Part shown: positions 43,841 through 55,150 of the stretch, one piece after another
Position numbering within the stretch: position 1 is the first letter of the stretch
Layout of the letters: each line of letters begins with the position of its first letter
DNA from: Pictodentalium vernedei
Taxonomy: Eukaryota; Mollusca; Scaphopoda; Dentaliida; Dentaliidae
Direction: 5' to 3'
DNA length: 64,000 bases
Assembly (NCBI GenBank): GCA_031216915.1
Contig: CM062296.1
Span: 451,422,287-451,486,286, forward strand
Notes under the pieces: model-generated
Databases searched by the model: none
Seen by the model: only the letters and a program-made list of their open reading frames with translations
Told to the model about the DNA's origin: nothing
Translations under genes and position numbers: made by a program

Positions 43841-44129
43841 GCCACCACTAAAATAACGTCAACACAAACTTTTATATAATATCATTATTTCACAATTATA
43901 GATGGGCTCATTTACACAGTTTGGACGTGTTTTTGGGGGTCCATAACTCAAGAAATAGACTGAAACAAACGATCATTCCTTTGATAGTCTCAAGTAGTGT
44001 TTATGCTCTCGAGTGCCAATTTAGCTAATTGCACTAAAATTTTTGAATCCGCAACAAAACTCATAGTCGGCTAAAATTTTTGCCACCAACAAAGTTCCTT
44101 TCACTAGTGAAGGAAAGCCATTGCAGCAG
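43841..44129. other. Non-coding spacer
   Basis: No supported feature. Confidence 0.4.
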
Positions 44130-44810
44130 TGCTGAACACGATCCATGATGAAACAAACATATACTATGATTACCCATTCTACTGCATATAAAAAGCCAAT
44201 GACATAAATTTTAGCTTCACACACCAACCATGGTGAACACGCCAACAATGGGATTCCCACAGTTAAAATTTACACCTACAGTGGAACTACATCCAAGCTG
44301 ACCTTTGGTGACCTCGCCTCGAATACAAACTTGTCTAAATTTATCACGTGAAGAGTGAAATGAAACCGGTAATTATTTATTACGCCCTTAAGATACCAAA
44401 ACTTAACAAACATACGTTGTCTCATTTTAACAAAGCATCCACAACTCGAAATAGTATGTTATTATGCTATTAAAATGAAAAAGGCCCCGTAATTTGTGCG
44501 TTTCGATTTCTATTTCGTTTCGGCGATAAAATTGCCAGCGGAAGTACCGCCCACCGGTGCTCATGTAAACAAAAACAGATTCGCACCTGTGAATATTGAT
44601 TTATTTAACATTTAAACTCTTATTAATCTGACGATCATGGTATAAACAAAATATACCCAAAGTAGCTTGTGTACCAAATGTTCACCACTCGTGGTGAAAT
44701 GGTGTTAACCGCGCGCCAAAGGCTCGCGGTTAACACCACTTCACCACTCGTGGTGAACATTTGTTACACCAAGCTACTATGGGCATATTCTATATTTATT
44801 ACTCAAGAAG
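44130..44810. repeat. Dispersed repeat R, longest copy, with a hairpin inside a hairpin
   Basis: Its left part pairs (inverted) with 41283-41580 and its right part with 26800-27115, so it links both. At 44660-44778 the hairpin seen at 26823 is present but carries a 41-bp inner hairpin (TGGTGTTAACCGCG and complement). The inner hairpin is flanked by two copies of the 18-bp palindrome TTCACCACTCGTGGTGAA. Confidence 0.85.
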
Positions 44811-45900
44811 CTGGAAATAAAGGTGGAAACATTTTTCACTAAACACACTCAAAGTCGTAGATTTTGTCTTTTTGAGGTGTTGGAAACTGTGCTTGGACAA
44901 ACTTTCCGCATTAATTGTCAGTGAGTGGTAATGCGGCACTGTTTTTCTTCAATAACACATTGTAGGTTATAAAGTTTAAAAAGGCATCATTTATTTCGAT
45001 AAAAACTTCATAGAATATTTAATTAAATATTGCCTTTTGTAAAGACTTGCAGCCCGCTAAGCGAAGTGGATTAACAGTAATTAGTCAACTAATATGTTAT
45101 CTAAGTGCAGCAACTGGTGTACAAACGGACAGCAATCAGCCTGATCATTACTTGAATGAGTGGCATAAATATGACTTAGGTGACCGCCCCTTTGGCCTTC
45201 CAGGGATTTCATCAGAACTTTCGAGTTCTGCCGGATTGTTTTCTTGACTGATTGTCTGTTCACTCTTCAATTAATTGCCAGTTCATTTTCGAAACTTGAT
45301 GAATTTATCTGGATCAGAAAGCGAACATTCACAGCCTCCCCTCCCAATAGCATTTAGGTATAAAATGCTTTATTTGGCACAACAATATCCAGAATAGCAA
45401 AAAATGTGGCACCAGACAGTTTCAAGCCAGTGTGAACCCCGGTCTTAAGTCAGATGATACATTCAACCTAAAGTATTAAGCCAAATAATGGTCGAATATC
45501 CTGGTTCCCATGCATTATCCTCTACAGATCAGATCGAATTCAAATTAAAATTAAGCTCGGAGAGTGGCTTCGATAACTGGAACAATTGCCTCAGAAATTT
45601 ATCTGTTGAACATTCGTCTTCATTAACGTCCCGTGTCTTGTTATTGATCTCGGTATTCCCACAAAAAATAATATAACTCTTGGCAGGAACATCACTGAAG
45701 GAGATAACTCTCTCAACCATGATTGGTTCCTTGTATTCCGTGAATGACACAACGAGTTGAATTGAAAACATTCGTCGTTGATGTTTTTACGAATAACTGA
45801 ACAAGAGATTGAAATGTTTAATAATTACCTTATGAAGAAAGCTTGGGTCACTAAATTCTAAATATGTTCCGAGAGGCTTGCACTGTCAGATACCCTTGCT
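44811..45900. other. Non-coding spacer
   Basis: No supported gene. Frames on both strands around 45490-45770 overlap each other and match nothing I know. Confidence 0.4.
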
Positions 45901-45904
45901 CAAC

Positions 45905-46153
45905 ATTAACTCTTTACGCCGTAACGGCCATATCTGACCACTGTATTTGCTCAACATTAACTCTTTACACCGTAACGGTTATATCTCTTACCACTGTTTT
46001 TCAAAACAAATGGCATCCAAGCTTTATTAGTTTGTCAATCGTTGCTCCAAAACATAACTTATGAACCCTCATCGGAACGAGTTCACAGAGTCATAAGCTA
46101 TGGATTTGAAAGTTACAAATGATAATGCATCTGTCGTCTGCTATTTTTGTTAG
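45905..46153. mobile_element. Fold-back MITE, family A, decayed, with tandem duplication of its left end
   Basis: GCTCAACATTAACTCTTTAC GCC... occurs at about 45899 and again at 45958, a duplication of about 59 bp including TTAA and the first 45 bp. Core CATCGGAACGAG is heavily reduced. The right part shows TGCATCTGTCGTCTGCT. Confidence 0.65.
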
Positions 46154-46712
46154 ACTGAAACATGTCATCTGTCTTTAAGTGGTGTGACTTTTATGGTAGG
46201 GACGGTGATCAAATAAGTTTCCACGGAAATCAACGATGCATGACAATTACGTCGTGTGAGAACCATAAGGTTCTATCTTCCCCTGGAAGATAGAACCTTG
46301 TGGTTCTCACGCGACAAATACCCAGTGCCACACGAGTTGATCATTCCTATCTGAAATTGAATGCTTCCATATTGTGGTGCCGCACGTTCCCTCATCTTCA
46401 CGCGGAAACAGTTTGAAAATATGATTTCTAAAGAGCCCAGTCTCCCTTACCATTACTGATTAGTGGAAATTGTTTTATTTTGAATGGTCAGGTGATCGTG
46501 TAAGTGAAAGCCAACATGATTTGAACCATTATGTTGATGTATAATGTGTGTATATTTAATTTGAATTTATGGAATATCAGAGGTAGAAATTTCAAAGTAA
46601 ACAAATTTGCCTTACTTATATAGCACCTTAAAAACGAACATAACATTTTGTTGACGACTGTACTTTACTTTTATTGCTACTGGAAGTCAAAACTGAAATA
46701 GGTTGCATCAGG
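46154..46712. other. Non-coding spacer with a hairpin
   Basis: Contains the hairpin at 46251-46315; otherwise no supported feature. Confidence 0.45.
46251..46315. repeat. 65-bp near-perfect hairpin
   Basis: GTGAGAACCATAAGGTTCTA pairs with its complement at the right across a CCT loop, with two mismatches over 31 bp arms. Confidence 0.8.
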
Positions 46713-46941
46713 GAGCAATACTTTAGAACTTTTACAAATGTATTTTCTCGAATTATATTTTCTAGTTATGACTTTACATGGATTGAAATGAACCATTAGC
46801 ATTTTCAAAGATGTGGCAATTTGCCAGTTGGCAAATTACCATATCTTTTAAAATGGTAATGATTCGTTTTAGTCAGTTATATTAAAAGGTAGAAAATCCA
46901 ATTCTAGAAAATACAATCGTTAATGTCTTATAGTATTGGCT
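46713..46941. mobile_element. Fold-back MITE, family C, copy 1
   Basis: The ends AGCAATACTTTAGAAC and (complement) AGCCAATACTATAAGAC, with arms through GTATTTTCT(A/C)GAATT and CATTAGCATTTTCAAAGATG, fold on GGCAATTTGCCAGTTGGCAA. No ORF. Confidence 0.85.
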
Positions 46942-48236
46942 CCGGGTGAATATTTGTAAATAATTTTAGTTGATAACGTGAATGAATTTTCATGAATTTG
47001 TGCGTGTAAAATTGCTCTTCTCAAAAGCCATACATAAGCAGAAGCCTGGACTGAAGTAATTGGATATCTTCATTGAAGAAGGATCTTGTTTATTTGGCAG
47101 GAGTTGTTATGAATCAAACTTTCGCCCAGTACAATGTGTTTCACACTACGTGCTTAGATTGATATGTTGCTTGTTCGTACTAAGTCCACGCGGAAGTAAT
47201 GAGGCAGGATTGTAGTTCAATTGGTTGCCTTGTGTGCTGCCTTTGCATGCGTTCATCATGGTGAAATGTACGCCGACTGGCTTTACTGAAGCAGTGACTG
47301 GGTGCTTGGCAGACCATGCTTGTGCGATTCTGTATCACTCACGACACCCGGTCGGTCTAGGCACACTTGTTTTGTTTGTAACGAATTTATCCAGCTATTG
47401 CGAAAGCTCTCTTTGGTGCGGTAAATAGAGAATGTAGCAATGGTTCTGGTGGTGCTGCGTATCTTTCTCCGCCGATTACTAGGTATTCATAGGAGGTCTA
47501 TGTCTATGTTAATTTTTGGAACGTTCGGGGCGAATCGGCTGTTTTGTGCAGATTGTGTACAAATAGTTATCGCCCGGTCGATGCGTTTCGGAGGACACTA
47601 ACCTGCGTGGGTGGATGGTGTCACTATGTGAATGAATGGTGTCCTCCCTCTTGTCCTCCCTCCTGATGTATATGGGGGTCTCACGACCGGTGGCCATTGT
47701 GGTTGAACCTCAGATATGAACTCACATCGTGATAGCCATAATCTCCTTGGAGTGTTTATTATTGATCAATGTGTATTTCGCTAGATCAGTAGGGGAAAAC
47801 TGCTTGTTGGTATTTCTGAAGACTTCTAAGAAGTCGGCTTGGTCTCGTTCATTTATGTTGGTGGGGTATGGGTCGTCGGGGTAGTTGGACACCTCAGCTT
47901 TCACGTTAAATAGACGTTTGGTGTATTGAATTTCTAAGAGCTGTGTCAAACGCTGGATGGTGAGAACGTTGTGCGTCCATATTAGTGGAAATATCGTTAT
48001 CAAATTTTATGATGCTAGTTCGTAGTAAGGGTCGTGGTGCTGTGTGATTGGGAGGTTTGGAACAGGTCTACAGGTCAATTTTGTAAATTGCTCTGTTGGT
48101 AAAAGCGGTGTTTGTGATGTTAATCCGACCCCCAAAACATGAGATACCGGATGGTATGAGTTGCATTCGGAGTCTTCCTAGGTGGCATCGTCTTCCTGGT
48201 GGAGCTGTTGTGCATAAGATCACTTAGAATGATATA
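46942..48236. other. Spacer with an unrecognised coding-like stretch
   Basis: On the minus strand 48200-47720 three frames give pieces with ordinary protein composition: MQLIPSGISCFGGRINITNT followed by AFTNRAIYKIDL, then in another frame a 93-codon piece (48003-47722) ending LAKYTLINNKHSKEIMAI. Together they look like a decayed gene of about 160 codons, but I recognise no family. The rest shows nothing. Confidence 0.35.
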
Positions 48237-48590
48237 GTTTGTTTGTTTGTTTGTTTGTTTGTTTGTTGGGGTTTAACGACACTTTGAACAGCCAGGGTCA
48301 CATCGTGTTCGGGGAATGTTACGGTTGGAGGAAGACGGAGTACGTGGAGAGAATCACAGAATCACTGAACAGCAACTGTCAGATTCTCCAATTTACTAAC
48401 TGTGTACGAGCTGTTGGCAGTGGTTGAAGCCAAGTGCAAAATCTGCGTTCAATATGCCTCACTACACAGCACCACCTCACCTCTACGTGGGTAATCGCGA
48501 TTAAGAGTATACAACGCGGTTACCGCGGGTAAGGATCGAACTGTAGAACTTTAGTCTTTCAAGACAAATGTTGTCATCACTCTGCCAGCA
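48237..48590 (-). mobile_element. tRNA-derived SINE, diverged
   Basis: Starts with a (GTTT)n tract and GGGGTTTAACGACACTTTGA (the complement of the family tail), then the body in reverse, and ends at a decayed head with GATCGAACTGTAG. Confidence 0.85.
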
Positions 48591-48934
48591 GACTCTTTTG
48601 TATTTTCTGGAATAAATTCTACTATGTGTAACCAGGTTTCAGCCCTTGAGTTTTCTCAAACAAACAAATGCAGAGATCCGTTATTTTTGAGCGGCGCTAT
48701 AGGCCTGGCAGTGAGTTTGAAATTTAACCTTGTTCGCCCATTTCCTTTCATTCAACGAATATTCATCTTGCAAAAAAATGGTCCATCTATGTTAGCCTGT
48801 TTGTTACAGCGTCTTCTATGTCAGTAAAGGGGCGAGCAACGTTATTTTTCAAATCCACTGACTTCAGGTGCAGTCGCAAACAAGCAGAAATTGACGCCCA
48901 GGGGCTAAACTTAGATGTCGCCTGTACACATAAT
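48591..48934. other. Non-coding spacer
   Basis: No supported feature up to the LINE 3' end. Confidence 0.4.
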
Positions 48935-48996
48935 AATAATAATAACACTTTGGCCAACCGCTGATTTGTCGCGGTTCTCGGACGAGAAGGCCATGG

Positions 48997-49288
48997 TTAC
49001 CCCTGTACTCCCAACTGCCTCCCTATTCTTACGCTTCTCCTCTCCTCCCAACACTCGGAGACGAACTGCTTGATGATATCACTTGTCCCATTCTTCCCAT
49101 TCTCTCCGATTAGCATATTAACCCTCTCCTTTGAGTCTCCCCCTAACCACATGTCCTTCATTCTCCCATCCCACTTCCCGATTATACTCCCAGTGAATCT
49201 CATTCTTTTAGGCTGATACTTGGGGCATTCTAGAAGAAAGTGTTCCAGGGTCTCCACCATGTCCAAGTTACACATCTGGCACTCCCTT
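48997..49288 (-). pseudogene. Displaced C-terminal segment of LINE ORF2 (zinc knuckle)
   Basis: The frame holding CQMC...METLEHFLLECPKY, RMKDMWLGGDSKERVNMLI and FVSECWEERRSVRIGRQLGV is the one that follows directly at 18291-18713. Here it is separated from the RT frame by the G-run shift at 49354-49360. The 3' UTR of about 60 bp follows, ending GGCCAAAGTG(TTA)n. Confidence 0.88.
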
Positions 49289-52200
49289 TCACCGTCTTCC
49301 CCAATTTTTCCCCTCAGCTCCAGGGATCGCGACCTCAGCTTGAACAACAGTGACCCCCCCAAAGGTGCCATCAAGGTACTCTTCAAAACCTTGCTTCTCT
49401 TTATCACGCAGGCCACCCAAAGACCTCTTTGATTTGACCCCCTCTCGCCAATTACGGTTACAATCCTCCATGACCCTTTCTCTGACGATTTTTTTACCCT
49501 GGTTTGCCCCAACGTCCAGGTCCGAGATCTCCAATGAGTAGTTCTCTACTAGCTCCCTCACTTGGACCATCCACCCCGTTTTGATATTTGAGTTGAAAAT
49601 TCTCAGGAACATTGCTTTACACCATCGGCTGTCGGGGAGATTTACCAAATAATTAAGATAACCGAGCTTCAACAGGTCTATCCTGTCCTTGATCCTCATC
49701 CACCCAAGCTCACCCCTGATTGCTTCTAGCGCTGCGGCATTACTCGACCCCGTTATCCATCGGCCTGCATCGTTCTGCAGGATTTCCAAGCTCTTTACGG
49801 CCGTCTGGTTTAGGGGTACCACTTCCGTACCGTATGTTATACTTGGCAGCCCCACCATTTCCCAAATGGTTTTCCCCACGAAAACCTTATTGAAACTGTT
49901 TCTCCCTATAAGTTTCATTTGGTTAAGGATTCGCTTCCCCTTCAGAATCAATTTATTTGTGTGGTTCCGGTAGATGCCTCTTCCTGTAATGTTTATATTT
50001 ACCCCCAAATACTCGTAATCACCTGTCTCTCCCACACTGAGAAGTTTGCTGCTCCCTTCCGGAATGCTGAACTCACCCACTCTCCACCTTCGAGTGGGGT
50101 CCACTTTGCGGCCCACAGGTATAATTTTGCTCTTGCTTTCATTAAGTTCGAGTCTCCATTTGCTCCCATATTTCCCAACAATTTCCAGCATTTTCGTTAG
50201 CCCCTCTTCGCTTTCTGACACTAGAACCATATCGTCAGCAAAAAATAGCCCTGGGATCTTCAAGTCCCCAACTGGTACCCCCTCCTCGCTACGCAGGAGT
50301 TCATCTCCTAAACTTTTGATGTACAATGCAAACAGGATCGGCGAAAGGATACACCCCTGTTTTAGGCCTATCTCCATAGGCACACGTTTTGTTGTAATGT
50401 TCCCCAGGCTAAGTTCACTCTGTACATCTTTATATAATGCTTTCATAATTCCAACAAACTCGCCTCCTAAGCCCATAGCCTCCAGCTTGCGCCACATACC
50501 TTCCCTCCATACTCTATCGTATGCCTTTTTGATATCCAAAAAGGCCATAAACATCTTTTTCTTTTTTGCTTTCGCGGATTCTATCATTTGGGATAGTGTG
50601 AAAAGATGGTCAGTAACTCTCCTTCCCTTCCTGAAGCCATTCTGGATTTCTCCCAAAAAACCCTTCTCCTCAATCACCTCCTCTAGTCTCCCATACAGAA
50701 CTTTACAGAAAACCTTTTCAATGTTGCTACTGACAGAGATCCCTCGATAGTTATCCAAAACGTCTTTTTCCCCCTTTTTGTGAATAAATGTCACTTTACT
50801 TTCTCTCCACTCCTTTGGGACCTCTTGATTTTCTATGGCTAGATTGAATAGGGCAGTTAGGCTTTTCACGAGTTCCTCTCCCCCTTTTTTGATAAACTCG
50901 TTAGGAATTTCATCCACTCCTCCCGCTTTTCCATCCCTTAATTTTGATATCACCTTTCGCACCACCCCCGTTTTAATTTCGCTGCACACGAAGCTCGATA
51001 GGTTTTCCTCGACCTGATTCGGACACTCTGGTGGGCTCCCCATGCCCCATCGCTTATCGTTTACCCTTTCCCAGTGCTTGACTAGTTCTGATGCGACTTG
51101 ATCTTGCTCGTCTGTAACTCTGCCATCTACTTTAATACTCTGTGGGTTACTTCCTTTGTTACGTTTATTCACCCATTTCCAAAATACGTTCGAACTCGAC
51201 CCCCCTGTCGTTCTTATCGTCCTAATAAGACTGCTATTTCGTACTCTCCGATTATCGTCTTTAATCTTATTTACTTTATTTCGTGCTTGGTGGTATTCTT
51301 CCTTAGCAACTGTGGCCTCATTGCTTTCCGCCCCCTTAAGTTTTCTACTTCTCCTGTATGCAGCACATTTAGCTTTTCTTCCCTTTATGGCCCTTTTCAG
51401 TTCTTCGTTCACTCTGTACCCAAGTTCCCGTGTTGGCACCATGACCTTTCCTACACTTTCCTTTCCTGCCTCCACCAGGCTCGCAACTATGACGTCGGCC
51501 ATCTTCTGGACACTGCCCCTCTTGGGTACGGTTGCAAGCTTTGGTTTCAGTTTTTCATTGAACTTCGCCCAGTCAGCATCTTTTTTGAGTTCCCAAATCT
51601 CCTTAGAGCTTCCTTTGCTTTCTACTAGAGTTTTGGCCCTGATCGTCACTGTAATCAAGTTGTGATCACTATCCACCTCCATTTTATCCTCATCGTCCAC
51701 TTCTACCCCTATCACCTCCCTCCATAAATTAATATCTGTGAGGATGTAGTCGATTATTGATTTTCTGTCGTTTCTCTCCCAGGTCCATTTCCCCTTACAC
51801 CTCGCGTCCCTGTTCAGAATCTTCAGACCGAGCTCGTTTGTGAAGTTCAACAGCTTCCTTCCATTCCTGTTGACTTTATTGTCCCCACCCTCTATGCCTT
51901 CTTCATCATTACCTATGTGGCCATTAAAGTCACCCATCAGAATTATACCGAGCCCCTTGTTTTGTAATTCGGTGATATTGGACCTCAGTTTTGAGTATAT
52001 CGAAACATTCTATTCGGGTTTGCTTCCCTCCACCGCACAATACACAACCCCAAGGGCAATACTTTTGTTTTTCAGACTGATCCTTACCCATCCAATTTCT
52101 TTCGATACCTCAGCCGGGGTGCTGATGTTTTCCAGGTCTGTGATCAGCGATGGTTTTAAATCCTCTTTAATGTACATGCCTACCCCTCCCCCTTTTTTCT

Positions 52201-52393
52201 GGCCTTCCGTTCGCCCTACACCCATCCATACGTACCCCCTTACTTGGTCTACCCGCTCCTCGTGTCTTACCCACGTTTCGCTTAAGCCCATGACGTCAAA
52301 CTCCTCTGCCTCAATCAATGTAGCAATTTCACTTACTTTCCGGTGGAAACCCTGGATGTTGCAATAACCCACTTTCAGGGCGTCAAGGTTCAT
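49289..52393 (-). pseudogene. LINE ORF2: endonuclease and reverse transcriptase, one stop and one frameshift
   Basis: This polyprotein nicks DNA and reverse transcribes the element. Starting at 52393, the endonuclease shows VGYCNIQGF (N), MGLSETW (E), MGDFNGHIG, IIDYILTD and DSDHNLI. A TAG at 52010-52012 splits it in two open pieces of the same frame (127 and 882 codons). The reverse transcriptase follows with NYRGISVSSNIEKVFCKVL, FLDIKKAYDRVW (catalytic D), GLKQGCILSPILF and FFADDMVL (intact). The frame goes wrong in a run of seven G (49354-49360 as C); the fragment at 18291 has six and reads on into the C-x2-C-x9-H-x4-C knuckle. That knuckle is still present here out of frame (49225-49290), with the ORF end near 49000. 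Clade within the CR1/Jockey-like group is uncertain. Confidence 0.93.
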
Positions 52394-52698
52394 TGGCTTC
52401 CGCCTACTGGTCCCTTTATTATCTAATCCCTGTATGTTTGTAATTCCACTTTCTGTACCTGTTCTTTCCTTGGGAAGCTATTCCTATTGATTTGGATTTT
52501 TGGTCCCTTTTCCTTATCCCCCTTGTCCCATTTTTTACACCTATGGTTCGTGACACAATTTCTGTGATTATTCCCCTCTTCACTGACCCCCCACCCATCC
52601 CCCCCTATACCAAAAAAGGCTCCACCACCTGCAATATATTTCTTCCTAAAACCTCTGTACCCCTTGGGCTAAGATGGAGACCATCCCTTCCATATAGG

Positions 52699-53961
52699 TC
52701 ATTTCTCCCCCCAAAACGATCCCCAATTGTCTACAAAGGGTATCCCAAGTTCCTTACAATACTCCCCAAGTTCCTCGTTGGTCCCAATGATCCGCGAATT
52801 ACGCTCGCCCCCACCACCTAGTACTGGGAGAAGCCCCGAAACCACTACCTGTGCATTCTTGGCATTCAGTTGAGTTATTAAGTCCTTGTAAGTCTCAATA
52901 AGCTGAACTGATTTTCTCTCCCTGATGTTGTTGGTCCCCACGTGTACAACAACCACTGGGTCTGGGCCTGACCCCTTTACTAATCCATCCACTCTGTCCC
53001 TTAGGTCCTCCACCCTAGCCCCCGGAAAGCACAAATTGGTCCTGTTGACACTGTCGGGCCCACACACCACCCTATCCAACCCCCGCACTATACTACTCCC
53101 TGCAGCCACCAACTGCCTCTTCCTGTCCTTTCCTGTCCTCTTTCCCGTCCTATTACCCCTACTACCCCTGTTACCACCTCTGTCCCCACTGGGCCGGATC
53201 GCAATCTTGCACTTCGCCACACTAACCCCCATGCCTACCGCCACCTCCACCTCTTCGGACCCAACCTGCTCCTCAGAATTCTCGAAATTACCTAACACAC
53301 TGAATCTATTTTGGACACTGCACCCCACCTTCTGCCCACTCCCACTACAAGCCACCTTGTCCTCGTTTACCACCTTCCTAACCTTCCCTCTGACTCCTGC
53401 CCTGACAGACTCCACATGGTCATCGCTATCTCCCTCACTATCCGATTCTATAAGAATACGCCTTTTCGCCCCCCGACTCACACTACTAGCCTGGGAATTT
53501 GACACTCTAGCCCCTACTTCTCCTCTACCCTCAACCCGACGCACCTTCCTATTCCCAAACGACCCACTATCTACGTCAAAAGTCCGTTTCCTACTACCCA
53601 CCACCTTCCATCCCCCATCGAATGCCACCCTAACTGGGGTAACACCAGACTTTCCTGCCCTCCCCAGTTTCCCCCTCACCACCTGCACCTCTTCCTCCAA
53701 CTTTACATATGCCGCTAATAGCTGCATTAGCTCTACGCAGATGGCACACATCCCCAACTCCCCCAGCTCACACCCATCCACATACACCATATGGCAGTGC
53801 CTACACACATCCGACCGCTGGCCGTCCGTTGGTAACTCACTAGCAGTAGCACCCCCTGTGCTGGCCTCAACCACTCCCCCCACCTGGACACCTATACTAA
53901 CAGTCTCTGCCCTGCTGGTCTGAGCTTCTCGCGCCACGAAACACTTACCATCCATAGCCAA
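52699..53961 (-). CDS. LINE ORF1: zinc finger, coiled coil and SGNH esterase-like domain (frameshifted end)
   Basis: ORF1 proteins of CR1-type elements bind element RNA; some carry an esterase of unclear role. Residues 53-75 form a cysteine-histidine cluster (C53, C56, H57, C64, C72, C75), followed by a leucine-rich coiled coil (76-100). A basic, low-complexity linker comes next (RKRTFD, KVRRVEG, GKRTGKDRKR). The SGNH fold starts near residue 284 with GSSIVRGL, where the family usually has GDS. Block III is VVVVHVGTNNIRERKS. The frame closes at FWGEK, but the neighbouring frame continues NDLYGRDGLHLSPRG, which contains the D-x2-H catalytic pair. The shift falls in a run of six G (52707-52712 as C), where five would keep the frame. 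So either the last about 30 residues are lost or the base is a sequencing error. Confidence 0.88.
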   Translation of the reverse strand: MAMDGKCFVAREAQTSRAETVSIGVQVGGVVEASTGGATASELPTDGQRSDVCRHCHMVYVDGCELGELGMCAICVELMQLLAAYVKLEEEVQVVRGKLGRAGKSGVTPVRVAFDGGWKVVGSRKRTFDVDSGSFGNRKVRRVEGRGEVGARVSNSQASSVSRGAKRRILIESDSEGDSDDHVESVRAGVRGKVRKVVNEDKVACSGSGQKVGCSVQNRFSVLGNFENSEEQVGSEEVEVAVGMGVSVAKCKIAIRPSGDRGGNRGSRGNRTGKRTGKDRKRQLVAAGSSIVRGLDRVVCGPDSVNRTNLCFPGARVEDLRDRVDGLVKGSGPDPVVVVHVGTNNIRERKSVQLIETYKDLITQLNAKNAQVVVSGLLPVLGGGGERNSRIIGTNEELGEYCKELGIPFVDNWGSFWGEK

Positions 53962-55093
53962 AATTTGAATGCATCGCTAAGTATTCTTGGGTGCCAGGTT
54001 TCGTAGAGACATTGGAATTTCAAGTCTTTATTGACACATTTTGACATGTATTGTCTTCCACGTGAGATGGCGCTCGGGACGGTCCATCCCCATTGATCGC
54101 CACTATGTTTTGGCAGAGCCGTTAGAGATTTGAAATTTAATGTTATTCGCTCATTTCTATTACCCTTTGCTATTGCTTGGTTTTGTATTATGAAAACAAG
54201 GTGCAAGTGGTAACTCGTAGGGAAAGTGTCACTCTAGTCAAATGTGGATGCAATGAAGTGAGTTTGTTCCGAAAGATTGCCGTATCTGACAGGCAAAACT
54301 TGTTGGATTATGAAGTGAATTTATCCTTGGTTGTTTTATCGTAACCTGTACTGCGTTCGAGTATTTTACAATTGACGTAACCCCGACGTAACTTAAACGA
54401 ATTTCACGTGTTATGTCCAGGCCTGAAAGTGAGAGTAAACAGAACACGAATGTAGCGACCAAGGTCTGACATGTCGTTTACCTTCCACCGACCATGGTTA
54501 AGGTTCTCAGAATGATATATTAACTGGCATAGCATGGAGAACAACCAGATATATAAACTATGAATCTCCAAATTCTTTGAGAACTTCAGCGTCAGTAATA
54601 TCTCTCAACAAATTATACAATCCAAAAAACATATTGCATAAATAGCTTTTCAGTCTATCATGGAAACCCTACAAATTATACATTCAATCATTTACATCAA
54701 GGCTCTAAATTCACAGCAAAAAGTCTGCATCAGTATATTTTCAGCTTACAAATGATGCCTTAATTACGCAATTGGTTCATTTTGGAGTGATTACCTCCTG
54801 ATGAGCCATAAGCTTAATCACTCTCCTTTCATATCATCAAACATTAAACGAAAGTGCAGCAATAAAACTAGCAACACGCTATCAATTTTGCAATATTAGC
54901 ACTTATTATTTGTCTATACGACCGTTACATGATTTTGGAGGCATTGCGGCTCATTAATGGCCCAATAAAGCTGATGAATAGCCCAATACCTTACAGTACA
55001 CGGCGAGTGTATTATCAATAAATCACTCGCGGACTGATGATTTCCCTCAAGCAATAAATGCTAATTTGTTGCAAAGCGTAATTAACGTAAGGA
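53962..55093. other. LINE 5' flank and non-coding spacer
   Basis: The LINE 5' UTR must start here, but its edge is not visible. Beyond about 54250 I see no feature. Confidence 0.4.
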
Positions 55094-55150
55094 AAGTTTC
55101 AGACAATGGACCTCCGGGTTAAACCTGGAGATTCATTGGCTGAAACTTTG
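55094..55150. repeat. Hairpin related to the core of the nested TA-MITE
   Basis: CAATGGACCTCCGGGTT and CATTGGCTGAAACTTTGTTT closely match 32569-32620, the internal hairpin of the MITE at 32433. The terminal repeats of that MITE are not seen near 55094. Confidence 0.7.

Larger units (their letters stand above)
48935..53961 (-). mobile_element. Long, nearly intact LINE with ORF1 (zinc finger plus esterase) and ORF2 (EN-RT)
   Basis: Minus-strand order: ORF1 (53961-52699 as read), ORF2 endonuclease (from 52393), reverse transcriptase, C-terminal zinc knuckle and a (TTA)n 3' tail at 48935. Three other 3'-end copies (18244, 43440, 63149) share its last part. The gene plan is that of CR1/Jockey-superfamily elements. 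Only three defects are visible: one in-frame TAG and two frameshifts in G runs. The 5' end beyond 53961 is not defined. Confidence 0.93.

Noticed and set aside
50046-53923. Long plus-strand frames (up to 332 codons) over the long LINE
   Set aside because: They are antisense shadows of ORF1 and ORF2; composition is Pro/Ser/Thr-rich as expected from the complement of G-rich coding DNA.
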